Counted from the first letter of the stretch, positions 25,002-34,753 are shown. The stretch is DNA of 64,000 nt from Fodinibius salinus (GCF_008124865.1 NZ_VNHY01000002.1:744001-808000); one strand, 5' to 3'. The notes: generated by a model from the sequence alone, not told the origin. Program-made: numbers and translations.

Positions 25002-28000
25002 ATGAAAAGATACGCATTTTTACTGGCTGCTATTTTATTGCTTCCGGTTATGGTATTTGCACAAGGTACGACTTCAGGTTCTATAAAAGGGACTGTCGTT
25101 GATACTGAGGGTGAACCACTTGCCGGAGCTAATATTGTAGCTGTCCATCAGCCAACTGGTACTCAGTATGGAACGGCAAGTCGTCCCAATGGACGTTATT
25201 CATTTAGTAACGTTCGTGTTGGCGGCCCTTATGAAATTCAAGTAACATTTGTAGGTTTCAATGCCACTAAAAAAGAGGTTTCCGGCATTAATCTCGGTGA
25301 AACCATTACTGTTAACTTTGAATTAGAAGAAGGGGAAACTGAGCTTGGGGAAGTAACGGTTTCTGCTCAAGCTGATCCTATCTTTAACTCAGATCGTACT
25401 GGGGCAAAAACGAATATCTCCAGAGAAGATATTGACCAAACACCAACCCTCTCTCGATCACTTGGAGATTTTACTCGTCTTACCCCGCAGTCTACTGGAG
25501 GTGGTAGTATAGGTGGTGCTAGTGATCGTTATAATAATATTTTGGTTGATGGAGCTACGCTGAATGATGTATTCGGTTTGGGCGAAGGAACCCCTGGTAG
25601 TCAGGCCGGTGTAAGCTCACCGATTAGTATTGATGCCATCCAGGAATTTAACGTTGATATTGCCCCTTTCGATGTAACTAATAACGGATTTACTGGTGGG
25701 CAGGTTAATGCGGTAACTAAAAGTGGAACCAATAAATATACCGGTACGGCTTATTACCAGTTGCGAAATGAAAATTTTGCAGGTGACTATCGACTTCCTG
25801 ATGGGACCACATCAACTGACTTAGATGAGTTTAGAGAGCAATATTTTGGTTTGAGTGTCGGTGGACCTATTATCGAAGATAAACTCTTCTTCTTTGTAAA
25901 TGCAGAATTGAAGCGAGAGGTCGCTCCTCTAAGAAGCGGATTGCTAAATAGTGGAGAGCCTAACAGCTTTGATTTTCCTACTTCGACACTTTCTCAAATT
26001 CAAAGTATTGCACGTAACAATTATAGTTATGATCCTGGAACATTTGGGGGAACGTTGGACCAGCGGCAAGACAACAATAAGGTGTTAGCCAAGCTCGATT
26101 GGAATATTAATCAGGATCATAAGTTAACATTCCGCTATAATTATGTAGATGCCATGGATGAGGAGGGCATAAGCCGAAGTGCTGGCTCATACAGTTTTTC
26201 AAATCGCCAATACAACTTTAACAGTACGCAGCATTCATTTGTAACGGAGCTTAATAGTAGTTTTGGTAATAATATGTCTAATACATTCCGGGCAGTTTAT
26301 ACACGTATTCGGGACTCTCGGGATGTTGATGCGGAACCTTTTCCAGAGGTTAGTGTGAGTTTGCCTTTCCCAAACAAAAGTGGATTTGGAAGCATCGATA
26401 TGGGTATTGACCGATTTTCTCAGGCCAACGCCCTGGATCAAGATCTCATCGAGCTCACAAACACGTTCAAATATATAAAAGGCGATCATGAATTTACGGT
26501 CGGTACATCAAACCAAATTTTCATGTTTAAGAACTTGTTTGTGCAAGATGAGTTTGGAACGTATGAATTTAGAAGTATTTCAGACTTCCAAAATGGTAAT
26601 CCCTTTTCTTATAATTATAGCTATTTATTGCCAAATGGTAATCGCTCGGCCAATTTCACTGGCCTACAGTTAGGCGGGTACGTTCAAGATAAATGGTCGG
26701 TTATGGATAACCTTACGGTAACTTATGGTTTGCGTATCGACGTGCCTATTCTGCCCGATAAGCCTACTGCAAATCCTGATGTGGCCAATGCTTTTCCTAA
26801 CTTCCGCACGGATCGTGTGGCGAGTGGTAATATTCTATGGTCACCGCGCTTAGGCTTTAACTGGCGACCCGACTTGGGCGGCGATGGTACTACGCAAATC
26901 CGTGGTGGAGCAGGTATTTTTTCAGGTACACCGCCCTTTGTATGGATTTCTAACCAGTACAGCAATACGGGTGCTGATTACGGCCGGGTAGCTGTTAATG
27001 ATTATAATTCCAGTGCTTTGACTAATGGGTTCTTTAGTGCTGATCCTAACAATCAGCCTACACCTGGAGGAGGGTCAGGATTATCTCCTGTATCAACAAC
27101 CGAGGTTAACTTAATTACTGAGGATTTTAAATACCCGCAGTCTCTTAAGTTGAATCTTGCTATTGACCAAGATCTGCCATTTGGTATTACTGGTACCCTG
27201 GAAGGTATTTACTCAAAGGCGATTAATGCAGTAACCTATCGAAATATCAACGCTGATCAGGTAGGAACTTCTGCTTATGGTCGTCCTCTTTATGGTAGTA
27301 TTAACTTTAATAGTGGTTTCAATACGGCCAGTGGTTCAATAAGTCGAAAAGATCCTCGATTTACCAATGCCCTTGTTTTGGATAATACCGACAAAGGGTA
27401 TCGATATACCATTACGGGCGAACTGCAAAAACAGTTTGACTGGGGGTTAAATACTAAGGTTTCGTACTCATATAACCGGGCTCGCAGTGTAAATAACGGG
27501 TCTTCAAGTCGGGCAATATCCAACTGGCAATACAATGAAAATTTTGATGTCAATAGTCCGCGCTTAGGTACGGCCGATTATGAGCGTCGTCACAGAATTT
27601 TGGCGAATATTGGATATACACTCTCATGGAGCGAACGTTTTAATACAACAATTTCTGTTATTTACGATGGACGTTCTGGTACTCCTTTCAGCTGGATATA
27701 TGACGGGAACGCAAATGGAGACACTCGTTATGATAATGACTTGATGTATGTTCCAGAATCTTCGGGTGAAGTAGTACTTACCAGTAACAACTGGAGTAAG
27801 CTCGATGAATGGATCTCTAGTGAGTCATCTCTGAATGAGTATCGTGGTGAGGTTGTACCCCGTGGTTCTGCACGAGAGCCTTGGACTAATTTTCTTGATT
27901 TGCGTATAAATCAAGAAATTAAGACTGTCGGAAACCAAAGTCTGGAAATTACAGCAAGCATGTTCAATGTACTTAATTTCCTTAGCGATGATTGGGGAAT

Positions 28001-28223
28001 ACGAAGAGGAGTAAGCTTTAACAATTATCGCGCAGTGGGCTTTCAAGGTTATGTAGATCAAAAATTCATTAGTCAAAACCCTCAGTATAACTTGGGTTCT
28101 GGTGATGTTGGGAAACCAATCATCTCTTTTGATCCACATAACGTAACTAAAGAAGAGATATATAACGTAAGTGACGTATCGTCACGCTGGCAGTTACAGT
28201 TTGGAGTACGTTACAGCTTCTAA
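25002..28223 (+). CDS. TonB-dependent outer-membrane receptor (Oar-like)
   Basis: I start at the ATG at 25002, where MKRYAFLLAAILLLPVMVFA forms a signal peptide. The longer frame would bury it. The 1073-residue protein has a CarboxypepD_reg-like domain (about 22-105, with GTVVDTEGEPLAGANIVAV), a plug domain (about 115-250, containing INLGETITVNFELEEGE and NILVDGATLNDVFGL) and a large beta-barrel ending in QLQFGVRYSF with the terminal Phe needed for BAM insertion. VNAVTKSGTNKYTGTAYYQL is typical of Oar-type receptors, which differ from SusC and are not paired with SusD. The lipoprotein 34 bp downstream is a probable co-transcribed partner. Substrate is unknown. Confidence 0.93.
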   Translation: MKRYAFLLAAILLLPVMVFAQGTTSGSIKGTVVDTEGEPLAGANIVAVHQPTGTQYGTASRPNGRYSFSNVRVGGPYEIQVTFVGFNATKKEVSGINLGETITVNFELEEGETELGEVTVSAQADPIFNSDRTGAKTNISREDIDQTPTLSRSLGDFTRLTPQSTGGGSIGGASDRYNNILVDGATLNDVFGLGEGTPGSQAGVSSPISIDAIQEFNVDIAPFDVTNNGFTGGQVNAVTKSGTNKYTGTAYYQLRNENFAGDYRLPDGTTSTDLDEFREQYFGLSVGGPIIEDKLFFFVNAELKREVAPLRSGLLNSGEPNSFDFPTSTLSQIQSIARNNYSYDPGTFGGTLDQRQDNNKVLAKLDWNINQDHKLTFRYNYVDAMDEEGISRSAGSYSFSNRQYNFNSTQHSFVTELNSSFGNNMSNTFRAVYTRIRDSRDVDAEPFPEVSVSLPFPNKSGFGSIDMGIDRFSQANALDQDLIELTNTFKYIKGDHEFTVGTSNQIFMFKNLFVQDEFGTYEFRSISDFQNGNPFSYNYSYLLPNGNRSANFTGLQLGGYVQDKWSVMDNLTVTYGLRIDVPILPDKPTANPDVANAFPNFRTDRVASGNILWSPRLGFNWRPDLGGDGTTQIRGGAGIFSGTPPFVWISNQYSNTGADYGRVAVNDYNSSALTNGFFSADPNNQPTPGGGSGLSPVSTTEVNLITEDFKYPQSLKLNLAIDQDLPFGITGTLEGIYSKAINAVTYRNINADQVGTSAYGRPLYGSINFNSGFNTASGSISRKDPRFTNALVLDNTDKGYRYTITGELQKQFDWGLNTKVSYSYNRARSVNNGSSSRAISNWQYNENFDVNSPRLGTADYERRHRILANIGYTLSWSERFNTTISVIYDGRSGTPFSWIYDGNANGDTRYDNDLMYVPESSGEVVLTSNNWSKLDEWISSESSLNEYRGEVVPRGSAREPWTNFLDLRINQEIKTVGNQSLEITASMFNVLNFLSDDWGIRRGVSFNNYRAVGFQGYVDQKFISQNPQYNLGSGDVGKPIISFDPHNVTKEEIYNVSDVSSRWQLQFGVRYSF

Positions 28224-28257
28224 CAAAATAAATTTAAAACACTAAAGACATCTAATT

Positions 28258-28665
28258 ATGTTTAATTTTAAAAGAATGACCCTTATTGTTCTGCTTGCTC
28301 TTGTTGGTATAGGATGCGGAGGAACAGATGGACTTGAGATACCCAAGTCTTTTAAGAATGGTTATATATCATTTACTAATGCAGGCGATCTTGCTGAAGC
28401 TGACTATGTGCCGGCTGGTCAGCAATACTCCTTCACTTTAACGATCAATACGAACAGAGGCGCAGCTGATGATGTTAACTTAACTTCCTTTACAGAGGGA
28501 GGAGACTGGTTAAATGCGCAAGTAGTGAATAATGGAGCAGCAATTGAATTGTCTGGTACTCCAACAAGTTCTGATGCTTATACTGAGTACAGCTATGCGG
28601 TTACTGCTGTACAAGGTAATGACAAAAATGTGTCTACATCGTTTTCTGTCTATGTAGATAACTAA
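28258..28665 (+). CDS. Small lipoprotein partner of the TonB receptor
   Basis: A 135-residue lipoprotein with lipobox VGIGC (Cys about residue 20). The mature part is rich in Ser, Thr, Asn, Gly and Ala, with beta-strand character (YSFTLTINTNRG, AIELSGTPTSSDAYTEYSYA) and a closing FSVYVDN. This composition suggests an immunoglobulin-like or cadherin-like fold. No family is recognised. Spacing of 34 bp from the receptor and a shared terminator at 28691 indicate one transcription unit. It may act as a surface accessory for the receptor, which is inference. Confidence 0.72.
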   Translation: MFNFKRMTLIVLLALVGIGCGGTDGLEIPKSFKNGYISFTNAGDLAEADYVPAGQQYSFTLTINTNRGAADDVNLTSFTEGGDWLNAQVVNNGAAIELSGTPTSSDAYTEYSYAVTAVQGNDKNVSTSFSVYVDN

Positions 28666-28690
28666 TTTCTTGCAGTTAAGCGTATCTTAT

Positions 28691-28725
28691 AAGGGGGCAG
28701 TCTTAGAGGGCTGCCCCCTTTTTAT
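28691..28725 (+). terminator. Terminator after the receptor-lipoprotein unit
   Basis: AAGGGGGCAG (28691-28700) pairs with CTGCCCCCTT (28711-28720), followed by TTTTT (to about 28723). Confidence 0.9.
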
Positions 28726-28758
28726 TTATGATTTTCTAACTACAAATTTATTTACCCA

Positions 28759-29985
28759 ATGAGTAGAAATATATATTTGTTTTTAGCGGTAATGTTGATG
28801 GTTAGTGTTGGATGCTCGCAATCCAAACAGCAATCCCATTCCCAAAAAACACTGTTAATTTCCTTCGATGGCTTTAGGTATGATTATTTGCAAAAGGTTA
28901 ATACCCCTAATTTTGATAGCCTAACAAATAATGGTGTACAGGCAGAGGGACTCATTCCGATATTTCCGAGCAAAACATTCCCCAGCCATTATTCTATTGT
29001 TACCGGTTTATACCCTGAAAATACCGGGCTGGTTGGGAATACTATGTACGATCCCAAATGGGAAGAATGGTACCGAATTCGTGACCGGGAGGCCGTAGAG
29101 AATGGCAAATGGTATGGTGGAGAACCGATCTGGAATACTCTCGAAAAGCAAGGTATTACAACCGGAACTATGTTTTGGGTAGGTTCCGAAGCGGATATAC
29201 AGGGTACGCATCCAACATATTGGAAAACCTACAACGGGAACATGCCAAACCGAGCCCGTATTGATACCGTTATTAAATGGATGACGAAACCCGACAGCCA
29301 AGCCGTGAATTTTAGCACGCTCTATTTTAGTCATGTAGATTCCAAAGGACACCGCTACGGTACGGAATCCGACTCATTAGAAAATGCTATACGAAAATCC
29401 GATCAGCTGATAAGTTATTTGAAGCAGCAGATGAGAAAGCAGGAGCTCTGGCAAAATACGAATGTTATACTCGTTTCTGATCATGGGATGATCAATCAGT
29501 CGGCAGATAAGACCATTCGATTGGATAACATTATCAATATGAATAATACCGAGCGCGTGAACTGGGGGCCTGTGACCATGATTTGGCCCAAGCAGGGGCA
29601 AAAGCAAAAGCTGTACCAGTCGTTAAAATCCGCCGAACATAACTACCGGGTATATAAAAAAGAAAACCTGCCCGAACGATATCATCTAAAAAATCACCGG
29701 CGCGTGTCTGATATTGTGATGGTGGCCGATCTGGGCTATACCATTCTGGATGAGCAATATGAGCAGGATTTTTTGCAGTCTCTACCCCGGGCTACGCACG
29801 GTTATGATAATAAGCAAAAATCCATGCAGGGCATTTTTATAGCACGCGGTCCTGCTTTCAAAAAGAGCGCAGATGTTGATGCTTTTCAAAGTATCCATAT
29901 ATATGAGCTGCTCAATCATGTAATGAATATCAATCCAGCGCCTAATGATGGTTCGCTGGATAGTGTGAAGGTATTGCTCAAATAA
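28759..29985 (+). CDS. Nucleotide pyrophosphatase/phosphodiesterase (NPP-type) lipoprotein
   Basis: A 408-residue alkaline-phosphatase-superfamily enzyme with lipobox (VSVGC, about residue 19). LLISFDGFRYDYL gives the first metal Asp. IFPSKTFPSHYSIVTGLYPE carries the nucleophile Thr in the NPP motif F-P-S-K-T-F-P-(N/S)-H. YFSHVDSKGHRYG provides Asp and His for the second metal, VILVSDHGM gives Asp-His, and RATHGYDNK the last His. These residues complete the bimetal site expected for a phosphodiesterase or pyrophosphatase acting on extracellular nucleotides or phospholipids. Probably anchored in the outer membrane. It has its own unit after the preceding terminator. Confidence 0.92.
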   Translation: MSRNIYLFLAVMLMVSVGCSQSKQQSHSQKTLLISFDGFRYDYLQKVNTPNFDSLTNNGVQAEGLIPIFPSKTFPSHYSIVTGLYPENTGLVGNTMYDPKWEEWYRIRDREAVENGKWYGGEPIWNTLEKQGITTGTMFWVGSEADIQGTHPTYWKTYNGNMPNRARIDTVIKWMTKPDSQAVNFSTLYFSHVDSKGHRYGTESDSLENAIRKSDQLISYLKQQMRKQELWQNTNVILVSDHGMINQSADKTIRLDNIINMNNTERVNWGPVTMIWPKQGQKQKLYQSLKSAEHNYRVYKKENLPERYHLKNHRRVSDIVMVADLGYTILDEQYEQDFLQSLPRATHGYDNKQKSMQGIFIARGPAFKKSADVDAFQSIHIYELLNHVMNINPAPNDGSLDSVKVLLK

Positions 29986-30204
29986 AGATGACTCTTTGCT
30001 CCTTTAATTGCCTGCTTCAAAGTTATTAATGTATTTGATGAGTGTGCTTGTTGTTAAAAGAACAGAGGGTATATGGAAGTGGAGAAAGAGCAGATTAATA
30101 AGAGTGTTTCTAAATTAGTAATGATAATATAAAACGTTGCATCTATCCGTTGAAGCCGAGATATTTAGTGCAACTTTGAAAACAGCAACAAGATTTGATT
30201 TCGA

Positions 30205-30540
30205 ATGGCTTACGTAGTAACTGAACCATGCATCAACTGTAAATATACTAATTGTGCGGCTGTTTGCCCGGTTGATGCATTTCGGGAAGGCCCCAACTTT
30301 TTGACTATTGATCCGATTGAATGTATCGACTGTGATGCCTGTGTGGCAGAATGTCCGGTAGAGGCTATTTATCCCGATGATGAAGTGCCTTTGGAGTGGG
30401 AGCAGTATATTGAGTTAAACGAGCGGCTGGCCGAAGAATGGCAAGAACATATTATCAACCAAACCAAAGAAGATTTGGAAGATGCTGATGAGTGGGCCGA
30501 GGTAGAAGACAAGCGCGAACATCTGCAGGAAACGTGGTAG
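30205..30540 (+). CDS. fdxA: Seven-iron ferredoxin (FdxA-like)
   Basis: A 111-residue ferredoxin. The first cluster region has C-I-N-C-K-Y-T-N-C-A-A-V-C-P (C-x2-C-x4-C-x3-CP) and the second CIDCDACVAECPVEAI. This matches 3Fe-4S plus 4Fe-4S ferredoxins of about 107 residues (Azotobacter FdI, FdxA). An acidic C-terminal tail (about 75-111) is typical. It is an electron carrier in the cytoplasm. Partner proteins are not evident nearby. The next gene, folP, follows after 69 bp with an inverted repeat between. Confidence 0.92.
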   Translation: MAYVVTEPCINCKYTNCAAVCPVDAFREGPNFLTIDPIECIDCDACVAECPVEAIYPDDEVPLEWEQYIELNERLAEEWQEHIINQTKEDLEDADEWAEVEDKREHLQETW

Positions 30541-30557
30541 TTTGTTATTGGTTATTA

Positions 30558-30580
30558 GTTATTGGTTTCTCACCAATAAC
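30558..30580 (+). repeat. Inverted repeat between ferredoxin and folP genes
   Basis: GTTATTGGT (30558-30566) and ACCAATAAC (30572-30580) are perfect 9-bp inverse complements. The surrounding sequence (30541-30600) is a patchwork of GTTATT/AATAAC variants. There is no T-run, so it may be a weak terminator or a small palindromic repeat. Confidence 0.5.
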
Positions 30581-30609
30581 CACTAACAAATAACTAGTAA
30601 CCTTTTAGA

Positions 30610-31464
30610 ATGAGCAATATCGCTGTGCCTAGTCCGATTAATATAAGGAATAAGACACTTGACCTATCTTCTCCAAAAATTATGGGCATTCTGAATGCTA
30701 CGCCTGATTCCTTTTCTGACGGTGGAGAGTTTAATCAGGTAGATGATGCTGTAGAGCACATTGGAGAAATGCTTAAGCAGGGAGCGTCAATTATTGATGT
30801 AGGGGGAGAGTCAACGCGCCCCGGTTCTGAGCCGGTAGCTGAATCAGAAGAACTTGACCGAGTAAAGCCCATCCTCGAACAAGCTATTCCAAAATTTTCA
30901 GATACTTTTTTTTCGATTGATACCACAAAATACCAAGTGGCTAAGGAGGCACTGAAGCTTGGCGCACATTTTGTAAATGATGTAAGCGGATTACAGAAAG
31001 AACCACGCCTGGCCGATCTTTGTGTGGAATACGGGGCGGGTTTTATCATGATGCATTCGCAGGGAGATCCCAAAACTATGCAGGATGATCCCAGCTATAG
31101 CGATGTAGTTAAAGAAGTATATCAATTTTTTGAAGAACAGATTAACAAAGCCGAAGAAAAGGGATTGCAGAATATCATTATCGATCCCGGCATTGGGTTT
31201 GGGAAAACAATGCATCATAATCTAAAGCTGTTGGCTAACCTCAATACATTCCGGCAGCTTGGATATCCTGTCATGGTAGGGGCTTCCCGTAAGTCTATGA
31301 TTGGTAAAATATTAGATGGCAGGCCGACAGATGGTCGGATCACAGGTACCGTAGCTGTTCATTATGATGCCATGATGAGAGGAGCTAATATTATCCGCGT
31401 GCATGACGTACAAGAAGCCCATGATTCGTTGCAGGTATTTAATGCTATTTCTGCGGTAAAATAA
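30610..31464 (+). CDS. folP: Dihydropteroate synthase
   Basis: A 284-residue TIM-barrel enzyme. Motifs in order: IMGILNATPDSFSDGGEF, IIDVGGESTRPGSEPV, FSIDTTKYQVAKEAL, FVNDVSGLQKEP, IMMHSQGDPKTMQDDP, IIIDPGIGFGKTMHHNL, VMVGASRKSMIGKIL and a closing IIRVHDVQEAHDSL. They match the pterin-pyrophosphate and p-aminobenzoate sites of DHPS, the target of sulfonamides. In many Bacteroidota folP directly precedes the diadenylate cyclase gene cdaA. Here cdaA follows after an unusually long 342-bp spacer. Confidence 0.97.
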   Translation: MSNIAVPSPINIRNKTLDLSSPKIMGILNATPDSFSDGGEFNQVDDAVEHIGEMLKQGASIIDVGGESTRPGSEPVAESEELDRVKPILEQAIPKFSDTFFSIDTTKYQVAKEALKLGAHFVNDVSGLQKEPRLADLCVEYGAGFIMMHSQGDPKTMQDDPSYSDVVKEVYQFFEEQINKAEEKGLQNIIIDPGIGFGKTMHHNLKLLANLNTFRQLGYPVMVGASRKSMIGKILDGRPTDGRITGTVAVHYDAMMRGANIIRVHDVQEAHDSLQVFNAISAVK

Positions 31465-31806
31465 ATTTTTTGCACGATGCACAATCAAGTGTACACATAG
31501 ATTTTGTGAAGTTCTTTGTGTGACAAAGGTGGGTCCATCAGGTAGCTAATCTTGTTACGTTACTTTAACATCTAACAATTTAGAGTTTCTCGGTAAGGAT
31601 ATGGTACATCATATCCTTATGACTTTCACTTTTTCTGGTTACAGTGCCTTGCGTTGTAATTAATATTTAGTTTCACTCTGCTCTGGACGTATCTCTGAAT
31701 TCTCTTTTAAAGAATAGGGCTAATATTAATTGCACAACCCCTACAAAAGTTCTCAAAATTATAGTTATATTAATTAAAACAATATTTAGTTAAACGAGGT
31801 ACTGCA
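31465..31806. other. 342-bp folP-cdaA spacer
   Basis: No open frame is convincing on either strand. The notable element is the perfect 10-bp inverted repeat at 31594-31619. The last 60 bases before cdaA are very AT-rich and contain GAGG at about 31796-31799, a likely ribosome binding site. Confidence 0.6.
31594..31619. promoter_or_regulatory. Perfect inverted repeat upstream of cdaA
   Basis: TAAGGATATG (31594-31603) and CATATCCTTA (31610-31619) are perfect inverse complements around a 6-base centre that is itself nearly symmetric. It has no T-run. It could be an operator for a dimeric regulator or an RNA stem in a long cdaA leader. Nothing in the sequence distinguishes these. Confidence 0.4.
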
Positions 31807-32625
31807 TTGATACCCATTGGCTTCCTTGAGTTCGGTATTAAGGATTTCATTGAAGTCCTTATCATTACCATGGTACTTTTTTACTTGTACCGATGGATCC
31901 GGGGAACCTTTGCCATCCAGGCCGCACTGGGATTGGTATTTATCATTATTATCAATGCTGCTGTAAGTGCACTTGGGCTTACGACCATCAACTTTATTTT
32001 GCGCGGTATTTTAGACGTGGGGGTGCTGGCCGTGTTCATTATTTTTCAGCCGGAGATCCGAAAGCTGCTCTACAGTCTGGGACAAAATACCAACCTGGAT
32101 CGCTTTTTTGTGCGGTCTAATTCAGATACCATTATTGATGATGTAGTAGATGCTGTTCGGAGTATGTCACACTCAAAAACTGGGGCACTCATTGTTTTTG
32201 CACGTTCTTCTTCACTGCAAGACTTAGTTGATGTAGGAGTAAAGTTGGATGCTAAAGTAAACAGTAAGTTGTTGCAGACGATTTTTAATAAACATACGCC
32301 ACTGCATGATGGGGCAGTGGTCATCCGTAATAATCGCATGGTAGCAGCCAGCTGCTATTTGCCTATTTCTCAGAATCAAAATATATCAGCTGTATTTGGC
32401 ACGCGTCATCGCGCAGCTGTGGGCATTACCGAGACGAATAATGTATTTGTAATTGTTGTCTCCGAAGAAACCGGGCGCATATCTATTGCTCGCAATGGAG
32501 CGTTAACCAGCGGACTTACTATCCAGAAATTACGCAGCGAGATGAAAAAGGCACTTGGGGAACAGGATATTGAAGATGAAGAAGTCGCTTTTTCGTCTTC
32601 ACAATCGGAGTTAAACCTCAGCTGA
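31807..32625 (+). CDS. cdaA: Diadenylate cyclase CdaA
   Basis: A 272-residue membrane-bound cyclase with a TTG start at 31807, preceded by GAGG 8 bases upstream. Translation gives (M)IPIGFLEFGIKDFIEV, the normal CdaA N-terminus, so the TTG is credible. Three transmembrane helices (about 14-85) precede the DAC domain, with LHDGAVVIRNNRMVAA (DGA motif), CYLPIS and GTRHRAAVGITE (RHR motif), then VSEETGRISIARNGAL. It makes c-di-AMP from two ATP, a signal for potassium and cell-wall homeostasis. The usual partner CdaR is not present here. Confidence 0.95.
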   Translation: MIPIGFLEFGIKDFIEVLIITMVLFYLYRWIRGTFAIQAALGLVFIIIINAAVSALGLTTINFILRGILDVGVLAVFIIFQPEIRKLLYSLGQNTNLDRFFVRSNSDTIIDDVVDAVRSMSHSKTGALIVFARSSSLQDLVDVGVKLDAKVNSKLLQTIFNKHTPLHDGAVVIRNNRMVAASCYLPISQNQNISAVFGTRHRAAVGITETNNVFVIVVSEETGRISIARNGALTSGLTIQKLRSEMKKALGEQDIEDEEVAFSSSQSELNLS

Positions 32626-32693
32626 TTTTTTATTAACAATTCTTTCCTTTTTCCGTAAACATTGATTGTAACCGGAACTTAATACCACAGCTT

Positions 32694-33563
32694 ATGAAAA
32701 CGTTAAAACTGATAGTAACAATCACGATTTGTTTATTGTTCTCCATTCAACTTAATGCGCAAGATAGTGAATATACGCTTGATGAGACCTATCAAATATC
32801 GAGTGAGGGAACTGTTCATCTAAACAGCAACGATGCCGAGGTATCTATTAAGGGTACTGATCGTTCGGATGTGCATCTCAAGGTATATCGAAAAGTGGAT
32901 GTGAGCGGACTGGAGATAAAGTCTGGAGGTAAGTTTAATATCGAAGTCGAAAAGCGCGACGGCGATTTGATGATTCGCGAATCGGATACCGAGAATCGCA
33001 CCGTCGTAGGTAAGGTAACTAAGGAATACACCATCACCATAAAAGTTCCGACTACTGTGGGAGTTGACATTAAGGGTGATGACGATACGTACAATATTGC
33101 CAGTGTCAATGGTCGTATAGCTGTTGAAGCTGATGATACGGAAATTGCTCTCAAAAATGTAGGTGGCAACGACTTTTATTTTGATATGGATGATGGCTCT
33201 ATTACAATGGATAAGGCCGAGGGTAATCTAAAGCTTTCGATGGATGACGGAAATTTTGAAGTGGATCAGGCAGCGTTTACTAAAGTTGATGCCCAATATG
33301 ATGATGGCAGTGTGGTGCTAACATCACGACTTGCACAAGACGGTAAGTACCGATTTGATATGGATGACGGTGACTTGAAGTTTAAGATCACCGGAGGGGG
33401 AGGTACGTTTGATATTCGTCATGATAATCCCAGTCTCGACATTGGCAACAGCTTTGAAAATATCAAAATTGAAGATGACAGATCGCAGTTTAAATTACCT
33501 GGCGGCAATGCCAATATTAGGATTATCACCGATGATGGGACAATTGATTTACGCACTATGTAA
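32694..33563 (+). CDS. Exported DUF4097-like beta-strand repeat protein
   Basis: A 289-residue protein with a signal peptide (KTLKLIVTITICLLFSIQLN, cleavage after NA-Q). The rest is a parallel-beta or head-GIN-like solenoid with repeating D-D-G units: YFDMDDGSITMDKAEG, LSMDDGNFEVDQAAF, YDDGSVVLTS, FDMDDGDLKFKI and IITDDGTIDLRTM. This resembles DUF4097/DUF2807-type secreted proteins in Bacteroidota, for which no activity is established. It is 68 bp downstream of cdaA, but any operonic link is uncertain. Confidence 0.72.
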   Translation: MKTLKLIVTITICLLFSIQLNAQDSEYTLDETYQISSEGTVHLNSNDAEVSIKGTDRSDVHLKVYRKVDVSGLEIKSGGKFNIEVEKRDGDLMIRESDTENRTVVGKVTKEYTITIKVPTTVGVDIKGDDDTYNIASVNGRIAVEADDTEIALKNVGGNDFYFDMDDGSITMDKAEGNLKLSMDDGNFEVDQAAFTKVDAQYDDGSVVLTSRLAQDGKYRFDMDDGDLKFKITGGGGTFDIRHDNPSLDIGNSFENIKIEDDRSQFKLPGGNANIRIITDDGTIDLRTM

Positions 33564-33658
33564 AAGAAATCTTTAAAATGCTAGAAGGTCATATAATTCT
33601 GAGGAGGGAGTAGCGAAAAATTGCAAAAATAGTCGCAAGCATCCACGCAGGGGCAGGA

Positions 33659-34753
33659 TTAGAAGGAATTGAAATATGATTCCAGCAATTTCTGCGCCGC
33701 TTTAAATGAACTTAATTTGCCATCAAGCACCTGTTGCTCTATGTGTTCCTGCTGTTCTTTTACGGCAGGGTTGTCATAAAATCGCTCTCTGAGTTGATTG
33801 CTAATCGTATCATACATCCAATGCTTGGCCTGTCGATTACGGTTATTTTGGAAATAGCCGTTTTCTTTTGTCAGGCTGATGTATTCCTGAATCGTATTCC
33901 AAATATCTTCAATACCTTCTTCGGTAATTGCCGAGCAGGTCGTTACTTTAGGTTCCCATCCCGATTTCATTTCGGGATACAGATGCAGGGCATTTTTATA
34001 TTCCCGGACTGCTTGTGTTACTGCTTTTTCCGTAGCTTCATCAATTTTGTTTATAGCAATAGTATCAGCCATCTCCATGATGCCGCGCTTGATACCCTGT
34101 AATTCATCACCGGCACCGGCCAGCATCAGCAGCAGAAAGAAATCCACCATAGAATGAACGGTGGTTTCGGATTGACCTACGCCCACCGTTTCGATAAAGA
34201 TTGTGTTATAACCTGCAGCTTCACAGAGATAGATCGTTTCGCGTGTTTTGCGTGCCACGCCGCCCAGCGATCCTCCGGTAGGCGATGGGCGAATAAAAGC
34301 GTTATCGTTGGTAGCTAGTTTTTCCATGCGTGTTTTGTCCCCCAGAATACTACCCTTAGTCCGGGTGCTGCTGGGATCGATAGCTAGAACTGCCAGTTTT
34401 TTACCCTCTTCAATAATGTGATTGCCCAGCGATTCGATAAACGTACTTTTACCCACGCCGGGTACACCTGTAATGCCGATGCGAATGGAATTACCGGTAT
34501 CGGGCAGGCATTGCTCAATAATATCCTGTGCCAACTCACGATCCGAAGGTTTTGTACTTTCGATAAGTGTAATAGCACGGCTTAAGATAGTACGATCACC
34601 CGTTTTAATTCCCTGTACATATTCATCCACAGATAATGTCTTACGTTCATTGTTAGAACGATTGGTTATCTGGGGATTGATAGCCGATTGCTGATTAACA
34701 CCATCAGTTACAGAAAGTGAAGAGTCGTTATTTGAGTCAGACGGTTTTGTCAT
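33659..34753 (-). CDS. meaB: Methylmalonyl-CoA mutase-associated GTPase MeaB
   Basis: A 364-residue G3E-family GTPase. The Walker A is IGITGVPGVGKSTFIESLG (about residues 94-112), followed by LAVLAIDPSSTRTKGSILGD, FIRPSPTGGSLGGVARKTRE, FIETVGVGQSET (G3), and AINKIDEATE (NKxD). The C-terminal dimerisation helices are present. The first 35 residues are a Ser/Asn-rich extension. MeaB protects and reloads the cobalamin cofactor of methylmalonyl-CoA mutase, and both mutase subunits are encoded just upstream in the same direction. Confidence 0.94.
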   Translation of the reverse strand: MTKPSDSNNDSSLSVTDGVNQQSAINPQITNRSNNERKTLSVDEYVQGIKTGDRTILSRAITLIESTKPSDRELAQDIIEQCLPDTGNSIRIGITGVPGVGKSTFIESLGNHIIEEGKKLAVLAIDPSSTRTKGSILGDKTRMEKLATNDNAFIRPSPTGGSLGGVARKTRETIYLCEAAGYNTIFIETVGVGQSETTVHSMVDFFLLLMLAGAGDELQGIKRGIMEMADTIAINKIDEATEKAVTQAVREYKNALHLYPEMKSGWEPKVTTCSAITEEGIEDIWNTIQEYISLTKENGYFQNNRNRQAKHWMYDTISNQLRERFYDNPAVKEQQEHIEQQVLDGKLSSFKAAQKLLESYFNSF

